A DNA stretch of 64,000 bases, from assembly GCF_003367355.1 (NCBI RefSeq), contig NZ_CP031413.1, positions 124,001 through 188,000 of the forward strand, written 5' to 3'. The stretch's first letter is position 1; the number at the start of each line of letters is the position of its first letter. Below, piece after piece: positions 42,220-51,067 of the stretch. The notes under the pieces are model-generated. The model had not been told where the DNA came from and did not search any database. It worked only from the letters and a program-made list of their open reading frames with translations. The position numbers and the translations under genes are program-made. The stretch comes from Lysobacter sp. TY2-98 (GTDB lineage: Bacteria; Pseudomonadota; Gammaproteobacteria; Xanthomonadales; Xanthomonadaceae).

Positions 42220-42249
42220 CACCGGCGCGGCCTCAGGGTCGCGCCGGTG
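42220..42249 (+). terminator. Hairpin after secA
   Basis: CACCGGCGCG and CGCGCCGGTG pair perfectly across a ten-base loop GCCTCAGGGT. No T-run follows. The core matches the lpxC terminator hairpin. Confidence 0.45.
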
Positions 42250-42262
42250 TCGTGTCCGGCCC

Positions 42263-43225
42263 ATGGCTGAGCCGCGGCGATCGATCCACGTCGTCGCTGG
42301 CGTGATCCGCGACGTGCGCGGCCGCGTCTTGCTTGCGCGTCGGACCGAAGGCCGCGACCTCGCCGGCCTTTGGGAATTTCCGGGGGGCAAGTGCGAGCCA
42401 GGCGAGACGCCGGAACAGGCACTCGCCCGTGAACTGCACGAGGAGCTCGGCATCGATGTGCGCGTCGGCGCGCCACTCATCCGCGTTCCGCAGCAGTACC
42501 CCGACAAGGCGCTGGTGCTGGATGTCCGCATCGTCGAGTCGTGGACCGGAACCGCGCGCGGCCGCGAAGGGCAGGCGCTGGCCTGGGTGCCGATCGACAA
42601 GCTCGTCCGTTACGACATGCCGCCGGCGGACCGACCTGTCGTCGCCGCACTGCTGCAGCCGCCGCTGTACGCGGTGACGCCAGCGCTGGGCGAGGAGGTC
42701 GCGCCATGGCTCGACGCGCTGTCGCGGGCCTTGGAGGCCGGGGCCCGGCGTGTGCAGCTTCGTTCGCCGCAGGCACCGGTCGCCCGATGGGCGCAGGCGG
42801 TCGGCGCCGCTGTGGCGCTCTGCCGAGCGGCGGGCGCCGAGGTGCTGCTCAATGGCGAGATCGCGCGCGCGCGTGAGCTGGGCGTCGGCGTGCATCTGCG
42901 GGCCGCGCAGCTGGCCGACATCGGGGCTCGCCCGTTACCTGCGGACGTGTCGGTGGCCGCGTCCTGCCACGACGCCGCGGACCTCGCGGCCGCCGAGCGT
43001 CTGGGTTGCGACTTCGCGGTGCTCGGCCATGTCGCGCCGACGCCGTCCCATCCCGATCGCCTGCCGATCGGGTGGGCAGGTTTTGCGGCGTTGCGCGAAA
43101 CCGCATCGCTGCCCATCTACGCGATCGGCGGCGTCGGCCCGTCCGACGTCGAGTTCGCGCGCGCGCACGGTGCCCAAGGCGTGGCCGGCATCCGCGGCTT
43201 CTTCGGCCCGGCGCCGCTCGGCTAG
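42263..43225 (+). CDS. Nudix hydrolase fused to a thiamine-phosphate-synthase-like domain
   Basis: 320 residues. The N-terminal half is a MutT-type Nudix domain with a complete Nudix box at 42-64 (G-x5-E-x7-R-E-x2-E-E-x-G), likely cleaning 8-oxo-dGTP. From about 135 a ThiE-like TIM barrel follows: RRVQLRSPQAPVARWAQ, VLLNGEIARARELGVGVHLRAAQL, FAVLGHVAPTPSHPD, PIYAIGGVGPSDV. The fusion is known in beta- and gammaproteobacteria near secA or coaE; the role of the second domain is not established. The ThiE ligands are only partly matched, so true thiamine phosphate synthesis is unlikely. Confidence 0.9.
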   Translation: MAEPRRSIHVVAGVIRDVRGRVLLARRTEGRDLAGLWEFPGGKCEPGETPEQALARELHEELGIDVRVGAPLIRVPQQYPDKALVLDVRIVESWTGTARGREGQALAWVPIDKLVRYDMPPADRPVVAALLQPPLYAVTPALGEEVAPWLDALSRALEAGARRVQLRSPQAPVARWAQAVGAAVALCRAAGAEVLLNGEIARARELGVGVHLRAAQLADIGARPLPADVSVAASCHDAADLAAAERLGCDFAVLGHVAPTPSHPDRLPIGWAGFAALRETASLPIYAIGGVGPSDVEFARAHGAQGVAGIRGFFGPAPLG

Positions 43226-43244
43226 GCTGGCAGCGGAGGTGGCC

Positions 43245-43856
43245 ATGCAGCCCTACGTGATCGGCCTGACTGGCGGCGTTGCCTCGGGCAAGTCGGAACT
43301 CACCCGCCTGTTCGAGGCCCGCGGCATCACGATCGTCGATGCGGACATCATCGCGCGCGAGGTCGTCGCGGCGGGAAGCCCGGGCCTTGCGGCGGTGGTC
43401 GCCCGCTTCGGCGCGGACGTGCTGCAGGCGGACGGCCAGCTGGATCGGGCGGCCCTGCGGCGCCACGTGTTCGAAGCGCCCGATGCCCGCGCCGCGCTGG
43501 AAGCCATCGTCCATCCGCGGGTGCGAAGCGCGATCGAGCAGCGATGCCGCGAGGCGACGTCGCCCTACGTGATCGCGGCGATTCCCTTGCTCGCCGAAGG
43601 CGGCGGCCGCGCGGCGTATCCGTATCTGGCGAGGATCCTGGTCGTCGATGCCCCGGTCGACGTCCAGCGCGAACGCCTCATCGCACGCGACGGCATCGAC
43701 GCCGCGTTGGCCGATCGAATGATCAACGCACAGGCCAATCGCGCGCAGCGGCTGGCGATCGCGGACGACGTGGTGGTCAATGGGAACGAGCGCGAGGCGC
43801 TCGGGGCCCTCATCGAGGCGCTCGATGCGCGCTATCGGCGATTCGCGGGCGCGTAG
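43245..43856 (+). CDS. coaE: Dephospho-CoA kinase
   Basis: 203 residues. Last step of CoA synthesis. P-loop GLTGGVASGKS at 7-17, IVDADIIAREVVAAGSPGLAAVVARFG, then LEAIVHPRVR and IPLLAEGGGR. GGAGG stands before the ATG. It converges on pilD with 18 bases between stops, the arrangement seen at xanthomonad pil loci. Confidence 0.96.
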   Translation: MQPYVIGLTGGVASGKSELTRLFEARGITIVDADIIAREVVAAGSPGLAAVVARFGADVLQADGQLDRAALRRHVFEAPDARAALEAIVHPRVRSAIEQRCREATSPYVIAAIPLLAEGGGRAAYPYLARILVVDAPVDVQRERLIARDGIDAALADRMINAQANRAQRLAIADDVVVNGNEREALGALIEALDARYRRFAGA

Positions 43857-43874
43857 CTCACGCCAAACTGTGGC

Positions 43875-44738
43875 TCAGCGCAGGTGGGCAAACCGCAGGT
43901 AGCCGTCGACCAGCGCCTCGCCCCAGAAGAAGACGATCCAGCCGGCGACGGCCAGGTAGGGACCGAACGGGATCGGTGTCGCGCGATCGCGTCCCTTCAC
44001 CGCCAGCCAGATCGATCCCACGATCGCGCCTACCAGCGACGAGATCAGGATCGTCGGCAGCACGCCGCGCAGCCCGCACCAGGCCCCGATCGCGGCCAGC
44101 AGCTTGAAATCGCCATGGCCCATGCCTTCCTTGCCGGTGAGCTGCTTGAACAGCCACCACACCGACCACAGGCTCGCGTAACCCACCGCCGCGCCGATCA
44201 ACGCCGGTTTGGCGGCGATGTAGAGGTGGTCCGACGCCGCGATCAGGCCCAGCCACATCAGGGGCAGGGTCAGCGAGTCCGGCAGAAGCTGCGTGCGCAG
44301 GTCGATGCCGGACATCGAGATCAGGAAGCCGGTGAACACCATCGCGCCGAAGCCCTGCCAGCCGAAGCCGAAGCGTGCAACGCACGCGACGAACAGCAGC
44401 ATCGTTAGGAGTTCGACCAGCGGGTACTGCGCCGAGATGGGCGCCTTGCAGTAACGGCACCGCCCACGTAACGCCAGCCAGCTGAAGAGCGGGATGTTCT
44501 CGTACCAGCTCAGCACGTGTTTGCAATGCGGACAGTGCGAGCGCTCGACGACGATGCCGGGAGGCGACGGGTCGTAGACCTCGTCGAGCCCGAGTACCTC
44601 GCGCGAGTCGCGCTTCCATGTCCACTCCAGCCGCGCCGGCAACCGGAGGATCACCACGTTGAGAAAACTGCCGACGAGCAGGCCGAAGCCTGCTACGAGC
44701 GGATAGCCGAGTTGTGGATTCTGATCGAGGAACGCCAC
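43875..44738 (-). CDS. pilD: Prepilin peptidase/N-methyltransferase PilD
   Basis: 287 residues, about eight helices. It cleaves the leader of type IV pilins and type II pseudopilins and methylates the new N-terminus. The N-terminal cytoplasmic domain carries Cys 69, 72, 94 and 97 (two C-x-x-C pairs). The two catalytic aspartates are Asp146 (SGIDLRTQLLPD) and Asp210 (GMGHGDFKLLA). One PilD probably serves both the pilus and the type II system at the window start. Three bases separate it from pilC. Confidence 0.97.
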   Translation of the reverse strand: MAFLDQNPQLGYPLVAGFGLLVGSFLNVVILRLPARLEWTWKRDSREVLGLDEVYDPSPPGIVVERSHCPHCKHVLSWYENIPLFSWLALRGRCRYCKAPISAQYPLVELLTMLLFVACVARFGFGWQGFGAMVFTGFLISMSGIDLRTQLLPDSLTLPLMWLGLIAASDHLYIAAKPALIGAAVGYASLWSVWWLFKQLTGKEGMGHGDFKLLAAIGAWCGLRGVLPTILISSLVGAIVGSIWLAVKGRDRATPIPFGPYLAVAGWIVFFWGEALVDGYLRFAHLR

Positions 44739-44741
44739 CGG

Positions 44742-45995
44742 TCAGCCGACGACCGAGGCCAGCTTGAAGATCGGCAGGTACATCGCGACCACCATGCCAC
44801 CGACCACGACGCCGAGGAACACCATGATCATCGGTTCCAGCAGGCTCGACAGCGCGTCGACCGCATTGTTGACCTCCTGCTCATAGAACTCCGCGACCTT
44901 GAACAGCATCGTATCGAGCGCGCCAGCCTCTTCGCCGATCGCGGTCATCTGGATGACCATGTGTGGAAACAGATTCGTCTGCTTCATCGCGACATTGACT
45001 GGATAGCCGACGGCGACGTCGTCACGCATGCGCAGCACCGCTTGTTCGTAGACGATGTTGCCCGTGGCGCCCGCCACGGTATCCATTGCCTCGACAAGCG
45101 GGACGCCCGCGCGGAAGGTGACGCCGAGCGTGCGCGAGAAACGCGCAATCGCCGAGTTGTGCATGATCTGGCCGATGACCGGCACCTTCAAGATCAGGCG
45201 ATCGAGGAAGTGTTGGAAGGCCACCGACCGCTTCTTGGCTGCGATGAACGCGACCACCGCACCGATGGCACCGACCAGCATCAACCACCACCACGCCACC
45301 ATGAATCGACTCAGGTTCACGACCATCTGAGTGAATGCAGGTAGATCCGCACCGAAACTCTTGAATACGTCTTCGAATTGGGGAACGACGAATACCAGCA
45401 AAATCGCGCTGACGAGAAGGGCCACGGCAACGACCATGATCGGATAGAACATGGCCTTCTTGATCTTGCTCTTAAGCGCTTCAAGGTTTTCCTTGTACGT
45501 CGCAACGGTGTCGAGCACCGTCTCGAGTACGCCTGCCGATTCGCCGGCGCGCACAAGATTCTGGTAAAGCTCATCGAAATAGACCGGATGCTTGCCCAAC
45601 GCCTCCGAGAATGACTGGCCGCCCTGGATGTCGGCGCGGATCGTGTTGACCAGCTTCTGAATTCGCGGGTTCTTGTTGCCGTTCGCGATGATTTCCAGTG
45701 CGCCAACGATCGGAACGCCCGACTTCATCATGGTCGCGATCTGACGACTGAAGATCGCAATGTCACGTGCCTTGATCGCACTGCCGGCGGCGCCGAACAG
45801 GGGTTTTCCCTTCGGCTTCACCGTCTGCGGAGTGATGCCCTGGCGACGCAGCTCCGCCTTGACGAGGTTGATGTTCTTCGCGGGCGTCTCGCCCTTCATC
45901 ACCACGCCACGCTTGTCCTTGCCGACCCAGGTGAAGGTCTGCATTCCGTCACCGGCGCGGGCGGTGGTCTTGGCTGTCGAGCGGCTCGCGGACAT
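44742..45995 (-). CDS. pilC: Type IV pilus inner-membrane platform protein PilC
   Basis: 417 residues. Two GspF-type repeats: FSRQIATMMKSGVPIVGALEII (first half) and FSRTLGVTFRAGVPLVEAMDTVAGATGN (second half), each followed by membrane helices (about 190-215, 240-260 and 390-410). It couples PilB ATPase motion to pilin assembly. The first 17 residues (Ala/Ser/Thr/Arg-rich) precede the usual start MQTFTWVGKDKRG; a start at the second Met is possible. Confidence 0.96.
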   Translation of the reverse strand: MSASRSTAKTTARAGDGMQTFTWVGKDKRGVVMKGETPAKNINLVKAELRRQGITPQTVKPKGKPLFGAAGSAIKARDIAIFSRQIATMMKSGVPIVGALEIIANGNKNPRIQKLVNTIRADIQGGQSFSEALGKHPVYFDELYQNLVRAGESAGVLETVLDTVATYKENLEALKSKIKKAMFYPIMVVAVALLVSAILLVFVVPQFEDVFKSFGADLPAFTQMVVNLSRFMVAWWWLMLVGAIGAVVAFIAAKKRSVAFQHFLDRLILKVPVIGQIMHNSAIARFSRTLGVTFRAGVPLVEAMDTVAGATGNIVYEQAVLRMRDDVAVGYPVNVAMKQTNLFPHMVIQMTAIGEEAGALDTMLFKVAEFYEQEVNNAVDALSSLLEPMIMVFLGVVVGGMVVAMYLPIFKLASVVG

Positions 45996-46006
45996 GGCTC
46001 AGTCCC

Positions 46007-47734
46007 TTAATCCTTTGTGACGCGGTTGATTTCGGCAAGGCTGGTGACGCCGTTCCGGACCTTCAGCAGGGCCGACTGGCGCAGGTCCCGGATCCCGGAG
46101 CGCTGCGCTGCAGCCGCGATCTGCATGGCGTTGCCGCCCTCGAGGATGATCGCCTGAATCTCTTCGGTCATCGGCATGACCTGATAGATGCCCGTCCGCC
46201 CCTTGTAACCTTCCGTGCAGTCGGGGCAACCGACAGCTTCGTACACCGTGAAGCCCGTCGCGATTTCTTCGGGCGTGAACCCTTCGGCGATGAGCGCGTG
46301 CTCAGGCAGCTGCGAGGGCCGCTTGCAGTCATGCAGGCGCCGGGCGAGGCGTTGGGCGATGACCAGCGACACCGAGGAGATGATGTTGAAGGGCGCGATG
46401 CCCATGTTCATCAGGCGCGACACGGTCTGCGGCGCGTCGTTCGTATGCAGCGTCGACAGCACCATGTGGCCGGTCTGCGCTGCCTTGACGGCGATCTCGG
46501 CGGTTTCGAGGTCGCGGATTTCGCCGACCATGATCACGTCCGGGTCCTGGCGCAGGAAGCTGCGCAACGCGGCCGCGAAGGTCATGCCGCGCTTCTGGTT
46601 CTGCTGCACCTGGTTGATGCCCGGCACGCGGATTTCGACCGGGTCCTCGACCGTTGAGATGTTGCGCGTCTCGTCGTTGAGGATATTCAGCGCCGTATAG
46701 AGAGACACCGTCTTACCCGAGCCGGTCGGGCCGGTCACGAGGACCATCCCGTACGGCTTGGCGATCGCCGACAGGAACAGGTCGCGCTGGTCGTCCTCGT
46801 AGCCGAGCTTGTCGATACCGAGCTTCGCCGCGCTGCCGTCGAGGATACGGAGCACCACTTTCTCGCCGAACAGGGTTGGCAGGGTGCTGGCGCGGAAGTC
46901 GATCTGCTTGGTCTTGGACAGGTTGAGCTTGATGCGGCCGTCCTGGGGAACCCGCTTCTCGGCGATGTCCAGCTGCGCCATCACCTTCAGGCGCGCGGCG
47001 ATACGCGTACCGAGCTTCTGCGGCGCCTTCGCGGCCTGCTTGAGGATGCCGTCAATGCGCATGCGCACGCGGTAGTCCGTCTCGTACGGCTCGAAATGGA
47101 TGTCCGACGCGCCGCGACGGATCGCATCGACCAGCACCTTGTTCACGAAGCGCACCACCGGCGTGTCGTCACCCTTGGCGTCGACGCCGGAGTCGCCACT
47201 CGCGCCAAGATCGTCGTCCTTGCCGACTTCCAGGTTTTCCAGGCCTTCGTCGTCGTCGCCGCCCTCACTCAGGCTATCCGACGTCTCAGCCCACCGATCA
47301 AGGCACCTCGTGATGGTGTCCGCGTCGACCAGAATCGCTTCGACTGCGAGATTGGTCTGGAATTTGATTTCATCGAGCGCGTGCGAATTCGTCGGATCGG
47401 TAACGCCCACGAATAACCGATTGCCGCGTTTGAACAGCGGCAGGACGCCGTGTTTGCGCAACAGCTCTTCGTTGACCAGCTTGATCGCCGACTGGCCGGG
47501 GTCGAACGCGTTCGCATCCAGCAGAGGAACGCCGAACTCGACGGAGTTGGCGGCGGCCATGCTCGCGGCCGAAACGAGCCGGCGATCCGACAGATAGGTC
47601 GCGAGCGGCTTCTTTTCGGCGGTCGCAGCGGCCATGGCCTCGCGGGCGACGCTCTCGTCGAGCGCGCCGTCGAGAACCAGACGACGGGCAATGCCCGTGA
47701 TGCCCACCAGATTGGCGGCGACGGCGGTATTCAT
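46007..47734 (-). CDS. pilB: Type IV pilus extension ATPase PilB
   Basis: 575 residues. N-terminal MSHN/GspE-N domain, then the secretion ATPase core with Walker A VTGPTGSGKTVSLY (about 332-345), the Asp box STVEDPVEI, Walker B DPDVIMVGEIRDLETAEIA and the His box HMVLSTLHTNDA. The C-terminal zinc-finger region keeps CPDC but the upstream partner reads RRLHDCK, where homologues have a C-x-x-C, so one Cys is missing or replaced by His. It powers pilus extension. Eleven bases separate it from pilC; pilA is not next to it here. Confidence 0.95.
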   Translation of the reverse strand: MNTAVAANLVGITGIARRLVLDGALDESVAREAMAAATAEKKPLATYLSDRRLVSAASMAAANSVEFGVPLLDANAFDPGQSAIKLVNEELLRKHGVLPLFKRGNRLFVGVTDPTNSHALDEIKFQTNLAVEAILVDADTITRCLDRWAETSDSLSEGGDDDEGLENLEVGKDDDLGASGDSGVDAKGDDTPVVRFVNKVLVDAIRRGASDIHFEPYETDYRVRMRIDGILKQAAKAPQKLGTRIAARLKVMAQLDIAEKRVPQDGRIKLNLSKTKQIDFRASTLPTLFGEKVVLRILDGSAAKLGIDKLGYEDDQRDLFLSAIAKPYGMVLVTGPTGSGKTVSLYTALNILNDETRNISTVEDPVEIRVPGINQVQQNQKRGMTFAAALRSFLRQDPDVIMVGEIRDLETAEIAVKAAQTGHMVLSTLHTNDAPQTVSRLMNMGIAPFNIISSVSLVIAQRLARRLHDCKRPSQLPEHALIAEGFTPEEIATGFTVYEAVGCPDCTEGYKGRTGIYQVMPMTEEIQAIILEGGNAMQIAAAAQRSGIRDLRQSALLKVRNGVTSLAEINRVTKD

Positions 47735-47770
47735 GTTGACCCTTTTCCAGCCCCTTTACCGACTCTAGCG

Positions 47771-47839
47771 CAAAAACAGCATGAAGCTGTGCGGACGCGT
47801 CCGCTTTTTGACGGTCCTGACGGGACGGCCTTCCGTCCC
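47771..47839. other. Cluster of hairpins in the pilB/glycosyltransferase divergent space
   Basis: Three stems stand in a row: ACAGC/GCTGT (47776-47790; minus-strand copy followed by TTTT), the palindrome GCGGACGCGTCCGC (47791-47804; plus-strand copy followed by TTTTT) and GGGACGG/CCGTCCC (47822-47839). Terminators are unexpected between two divergent genes. They could be a relic of the older gene order or an attenuator in the pilB leader. Confidence 0.5.
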
Positions 47840-47955
47840 CAGAAGCGGGGTCGGTAGGCCAGTTGCCGGCTCCGCAGCTGCTGTCCAACCCTCACGCGTT
47901 GCGCACAGGCGCGTGACGCGCCACGCTAGCCGCCGGTCCCCCCTGCAGGTCGCCA

Positions 47956-48807
47956 ATGCGCGTTTCTGTCGTTCTGCCAGCAAAAAACGAGGAACAGGGC
48001 TTGGCCCGCACCCTGCCGGGCCTGCGCGCGCTATGGCCGGATGCAGAACTTATCGTGTCCGATGACGGGTCGACCGACCGGACCGCAGTCATCGCCGCGG
48101 AACACGGCGCTCGTGTCGTCCGTGCGCCCTACTCAATGGGCAACGGCGCCGCAATAAAGCGCGGTGCCCGTGCCGCGACGGGCGAGGTCATCGTATTCAT
48201 GGATGCCGACGGCCAGCACGACGGCGTCCATCTTGAGGCACTGCTCGCCAAGCTCAGCGACGGTTACGACATGGTGGTCGGGGCTCGGAATGCGACCGGG
48301 CAAGCCAGCCGGGGTCGAGGCCTGGCGAACGGTCTGTATAACAGGCTGGCCAGCTGGATGACCGGCCACCGTATCCTCGATCTCACCTCGGGATTCCGTG
48401 CGGTGCGCGCCGATCGCTTTCGCGAGTTCCTGCACCTGCTCCCTAACGGCTTCTCCTATCCGACGACCTGCACGATGGCCTTTTTCCGCAGCGGATATCC
48501 AGTGGCGTACGTGCCTGTCCCGGTAGCGCGACGGGTCGGCCGAAGCCACATTCGACCGCTGCGCGATGGCGTGCGCTTCCTGCTGATCATTTTCAAGATC
48601 GCGACGCTCTACTCGCCGTTGAAGCTGTTCGCACCGGTGTCCGTGGCGTTCGGAAGCGTGGGGCTTGCGTATTACGCCTATACGTTCAGCACGCAACATC
48701 GCTTTACGAATATGAGCGCCCTCCTGTTCAGTGCTGCGGTCATCGTGTTCCTTATTGGACTCGTGTCGGAGCAGATTACGAGCCTCACCTACCGGCGCGA
48801 CGGCTAG
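47956..48807 (+). CDS. GT2 family glycosyltransferase (DPM1/GtrB-like)
   Basis: 283 residues. MRVSVVLPAKNEEQGLARTL, IVSDDGSTDRT, GNGAAIKRGARAATGEVIVFMDADGQHD (DXD) and the SGFRAVRADRF segment place it with dolichol-phosphate-mannose-synthase-like transferases. Two C-terminal membrane helices (about 215-235 and 250-272) match GtrB/ArnC types, which load a sugar on undecaprenyl phosphate for use outside the membrane. That would suit a lipid-linked donor for a GT-C enzyme such as the one near pilA (inference). First gene of the plus-strand pair. Confidence 0.85.
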   Translation: MRVSVVLPAKNEEQGLARTLPGLRALWPDAELIVSDDGSTDRTAVIAAEHGARVVRAPYSMGNGAAIKRGARAATGEVIVFMDADGQHDGVHLEALLAKLSDGYDMVVGARNATGQASRGRGLANGLYNRLASWMTGHRILDLTSGFRAVRADRFREFLHLLPNGFSYPTTCTMAFFRSGYPVAYVPVPVARRVGRSHIRPLRDGVRFLLIIFKIATLYSPLKLFAPVSVAFGSVGLAYYAYTFSTQHRFTNMSALLFSAAVIVFLIGLVSEQITSLTYRRDG

Positions 48808-48811
48808 GCAT

Positions 48812-49942
48812 TTGTCGCGGCCACGCATCCTGCTGGTGACGCGAAACCTGCCGCCGTTGCTCGGTGGCATGGAGAAACTCAATCTCCGCATGGTCCGCGG
48901 ACTGGCCGAGTGGGCCGACGTCGAGGTGGTAGGCCCCTCGGGTGCAGAGTCGTTGCTCGCGCCACTGCCGGTCTGTGAAGTCGCGCCGGCGCCGCTCCGC
49001 GCGTTCGTGCCGGCGGCAGCGGTTTCGGCGATCGCTACGGCGCGGCGCGTACGGCCGCAGCTCGTCGTTGCCGGCAGCGGCCTGACCGCACCGATGGTTT
49101 GGATGGCGGCCCGCGCCGTAGGCGCCCGAAGCGCAGCCTACGTACACGGCCTCGATTTGATCGCACCTCACGTTATCTACCGATCGCTATGGATTCCTGC
49201 GATCCGGGCGATGGACGTCGTGGTTGCCAATAGTCGGAATACGGCCAGCATCGCAATGGCGAACGGCGTGCAGGCCGCACGGTTGAGCGTGGTGAATCCG
49301 GGCACCGATCTCGCTTCGCCGCGACCCGGCGGACGGGAACGCTTCCGTTCCCAGTACGGTTTTGGTGATGCGCCCGTGCTGCTATCCGTCGGCCGCCTGA
49401 CCGCACGCAAGGGCCTGTTGGAATTCGTCACGAACGCGTTGCCCGCGATCGCAGGCGCGCGGCCCGATGTTGTGTTGGCCGTGATCGGCAACGAAGCACC
49501 GGACGCGCTGCACCGCGTTGGCGGGGGAAGCGCGGCACTGCTGGAGGCCGCGTCTCGCGCCGGCGTTGCATCCGCTGTGCGACTGCTGGGCCCGTGCAGT
49601 GACGACGCTCTCGACGACGCTTATGCCGGTGCTGACCTTCACGTCTTTCCGGTACGTGCCGTCAAGAACGACGTCGAGGGATTCGGTATGGTCGCAATCG
49701 AGGCCGCAGCGCACGGCCTAGCGACCGTCGCGTTTGACGTCGGCGGTGTTGGCGATGCGATCACGCCTGACACCGGGGCACTTCTCCCGCCAGAGGACTA
49801 CCCGCAGATGATTGCCGTGGTCCTGCGACATCTCGAGGGCCGCCACGACCGTGAGCGTTGCCGCAGCTCGGCCGTGGCCTTTGCATGGTCGCGCTTCGAC
49901 AACGAGATTCGTCAGATTCTCGAACCCCAATGCGGACTTTGA
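48812..49942 (+). CDS. GT4 family glycosyltransferase
   Basis: About 376 residues if it starts at TTG 48812, four bases after the previous stop; no ATG is available and upstream residues look non-homologous. GT-B fold: LPPLLGGMEKLNLRM at the N-terminus, VVNPGTDL, LSVGRLTARKGLLEFV, GPCSDDALDDAYAGADLHVFPV and EGFGMVAIEAAAHGLATVAFDVGGV (the E-x7-E motif). A retaining transferase using NDP- or GDP-sugar. It probably works with the preceding gene in glycan assembly. Confidence 0.87.
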   Translation: MSRPRILLVTRNLPPLLGGMEKLNLRMVRGLAEWADVEVVGPSGAESLLAPLPVCEVAPAPLRAFVPAAAVSAIATARRVRPQLVVAGSGLTAPMVWMAARAVGARSAAYVHGLDLIAPHVIYRSLWIPAIRAMDVVVANSRNTASIAMANGVQAARLSVVNPGTDLASPRPGGRERFRSQYGFGDAPVLLSVGRLTARKGLLEFVTNALPAIAGARPDVVLAVIGNEAPDALHRVGGGSAALLEAASRAGVASAVRLLGPCSDDALDDAYAGADLHVFPVRAVKNDVEGFGMVAIEAAAHGLATVAFDVGGVGDAITPDTGALLPPEDYPQMIAVVLRHLEGRHDRERCRSSAVAFAWSRFDNEIRQILEPQCGL

Positions 49943-49981
49943 CGCAAGTTCGCCTCGACGAAGCACATCGTCAGGCCACGC

Positions 49982-50893
49982 TTACGACTCCGATGTCGCT
50001 GTGCCAACGCAGAAGCTCAATGCACTCACCAGCCGTACCGCGGCTGCTTTGAACGCGAAGGGCATCGGGATGCGTAGCATGTGATCGACGCTGGCGGCCA
50101 GCCACGAGAGCCGCGGTTCTGCGATGCGCGCAATCAGCCTTAAGGATGGGTGCCGCCGCGAATCAATCGCGGCATAACCAAGCGTGATGTATGCCTCTGG
50201 GAAGCGACGGGCGAATTCGGCCGCCGAAGGTCCACCCGCTTCGCGCATCTTAGCGCTGACACCAACGAGTGTAAGTTCGTCGAGGTGCCTCACACGCGCT
50301 CGTCCGGCCCACTCGACGCGGCCCCAGGTCGCGAGACGCAGCAGCAGATCGCGATCCTCGAAGCCGTAGCGTCGGTACCCCGTGTCGAAACCACCGACAC
50401 GCTGAAACGCATCGCGCAGCACCGCAAGGTTCTGCGAACTTCCGGCGTGTGTAACGCCTTGCGCATGCTGCCGCGCGCGGCGCGCGGAGGCCATCGTCTG
50501 GTATCGCGACCAGAATCCCGAGTCGCGGCCGGTGACTTCACCTGTACTTGCAACGGCGCCAGCGGTGAGTACTGCGTAATGGGCTTCGATCATGTGCCTG
50601 TCGACAGGCACGCAGTCGCAATCCATGAACACGATGATGCTGCTTCGCACGGCAGCAGCTCCCGCATTGCGTGCTGCTGATCGGCCGGCATTGCGTGGCA
50701 GCGACAGCAGCCTCACGCGCTCGTCCGCGCAGCGCTTCAATAGTTCGGCGGTATCGTCATCCGATCCGTCATCAACGAGAACGACCTCGAGCTCGCAGCC
50801 GGCGGGAACCACCTGATCGAGTATGGCTTGGGCCGCCGAGACGCCACGTGCGCCGTCCCGATATACCGGAATGACGACGCTAATCATGTCCAT
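49982..50893 (-). CDS. GT2 family glycosyltransferase
   Basis: 303 residues. ISVVIPVYRDGARGVSAAQAI, VVLVDDGSDDDT, RNAGRSAARNAGAAAVRSSIIVFMDCDCVPVD (DXD), FQRVGGFDTGYRRYGFEDRDLLLRL (catalytic ED). The typical inverting GT2 layout. It converges on the GT4 gene and lies last in the minus-strand glycan series, separated from the next gene by 174 bases, in which I see no other gene. ATG 50893 has a second in-frame ATG two codons later. Confidence 0.87.
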   Translation of the reverse strand: MDMISVVIPVYRDGARGVSAAQAILDQVVPAGCELEVVLVDDGSDDDTAELLKRCADERVRLLSLPRNAGRSAARNAGAAAVRSSIIVFMDCDCVPVDRHMIEAHYAVLTAGAVASTGEVTGRDSGFWSRYQTMASARRARQHAQGVTHAGSSQNLAVLRDAFQRVGGFDTGYRRYGFEDRDLLLRLATWGRVEWAGRARVRHLDELTLVGVSAKMREAGGPSAAEFARRFPEAYITLGYAAIDSRRHPSLRLIARIAEPRLSWLAASVDHMLRIPMPFAFKAAAVRLVSALSFCVGTATSES

Positions 50894-51067
50894 CGGTGGT
50901 CGCGTCTTGCGCTGGGAGATCGGGCCGGGGACGGGTGATCTCCGGCATCGACGCGCCTCGACAGTCTGTTCCGAGTCGAGATTTCGGACGACCCAGAAAT
51001 GCGGCCGCAGCATTCAGTCCCGGTGTCCGTGTTCGGACGGCGGCTCGTCTGACACAGGATGCGCATG

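Noticed and set aside
47740..47800. Possible sigma-54 promoter before pilB (TTTTTGCGC)
   Set aside because: The -24 element is missing at the required distance.
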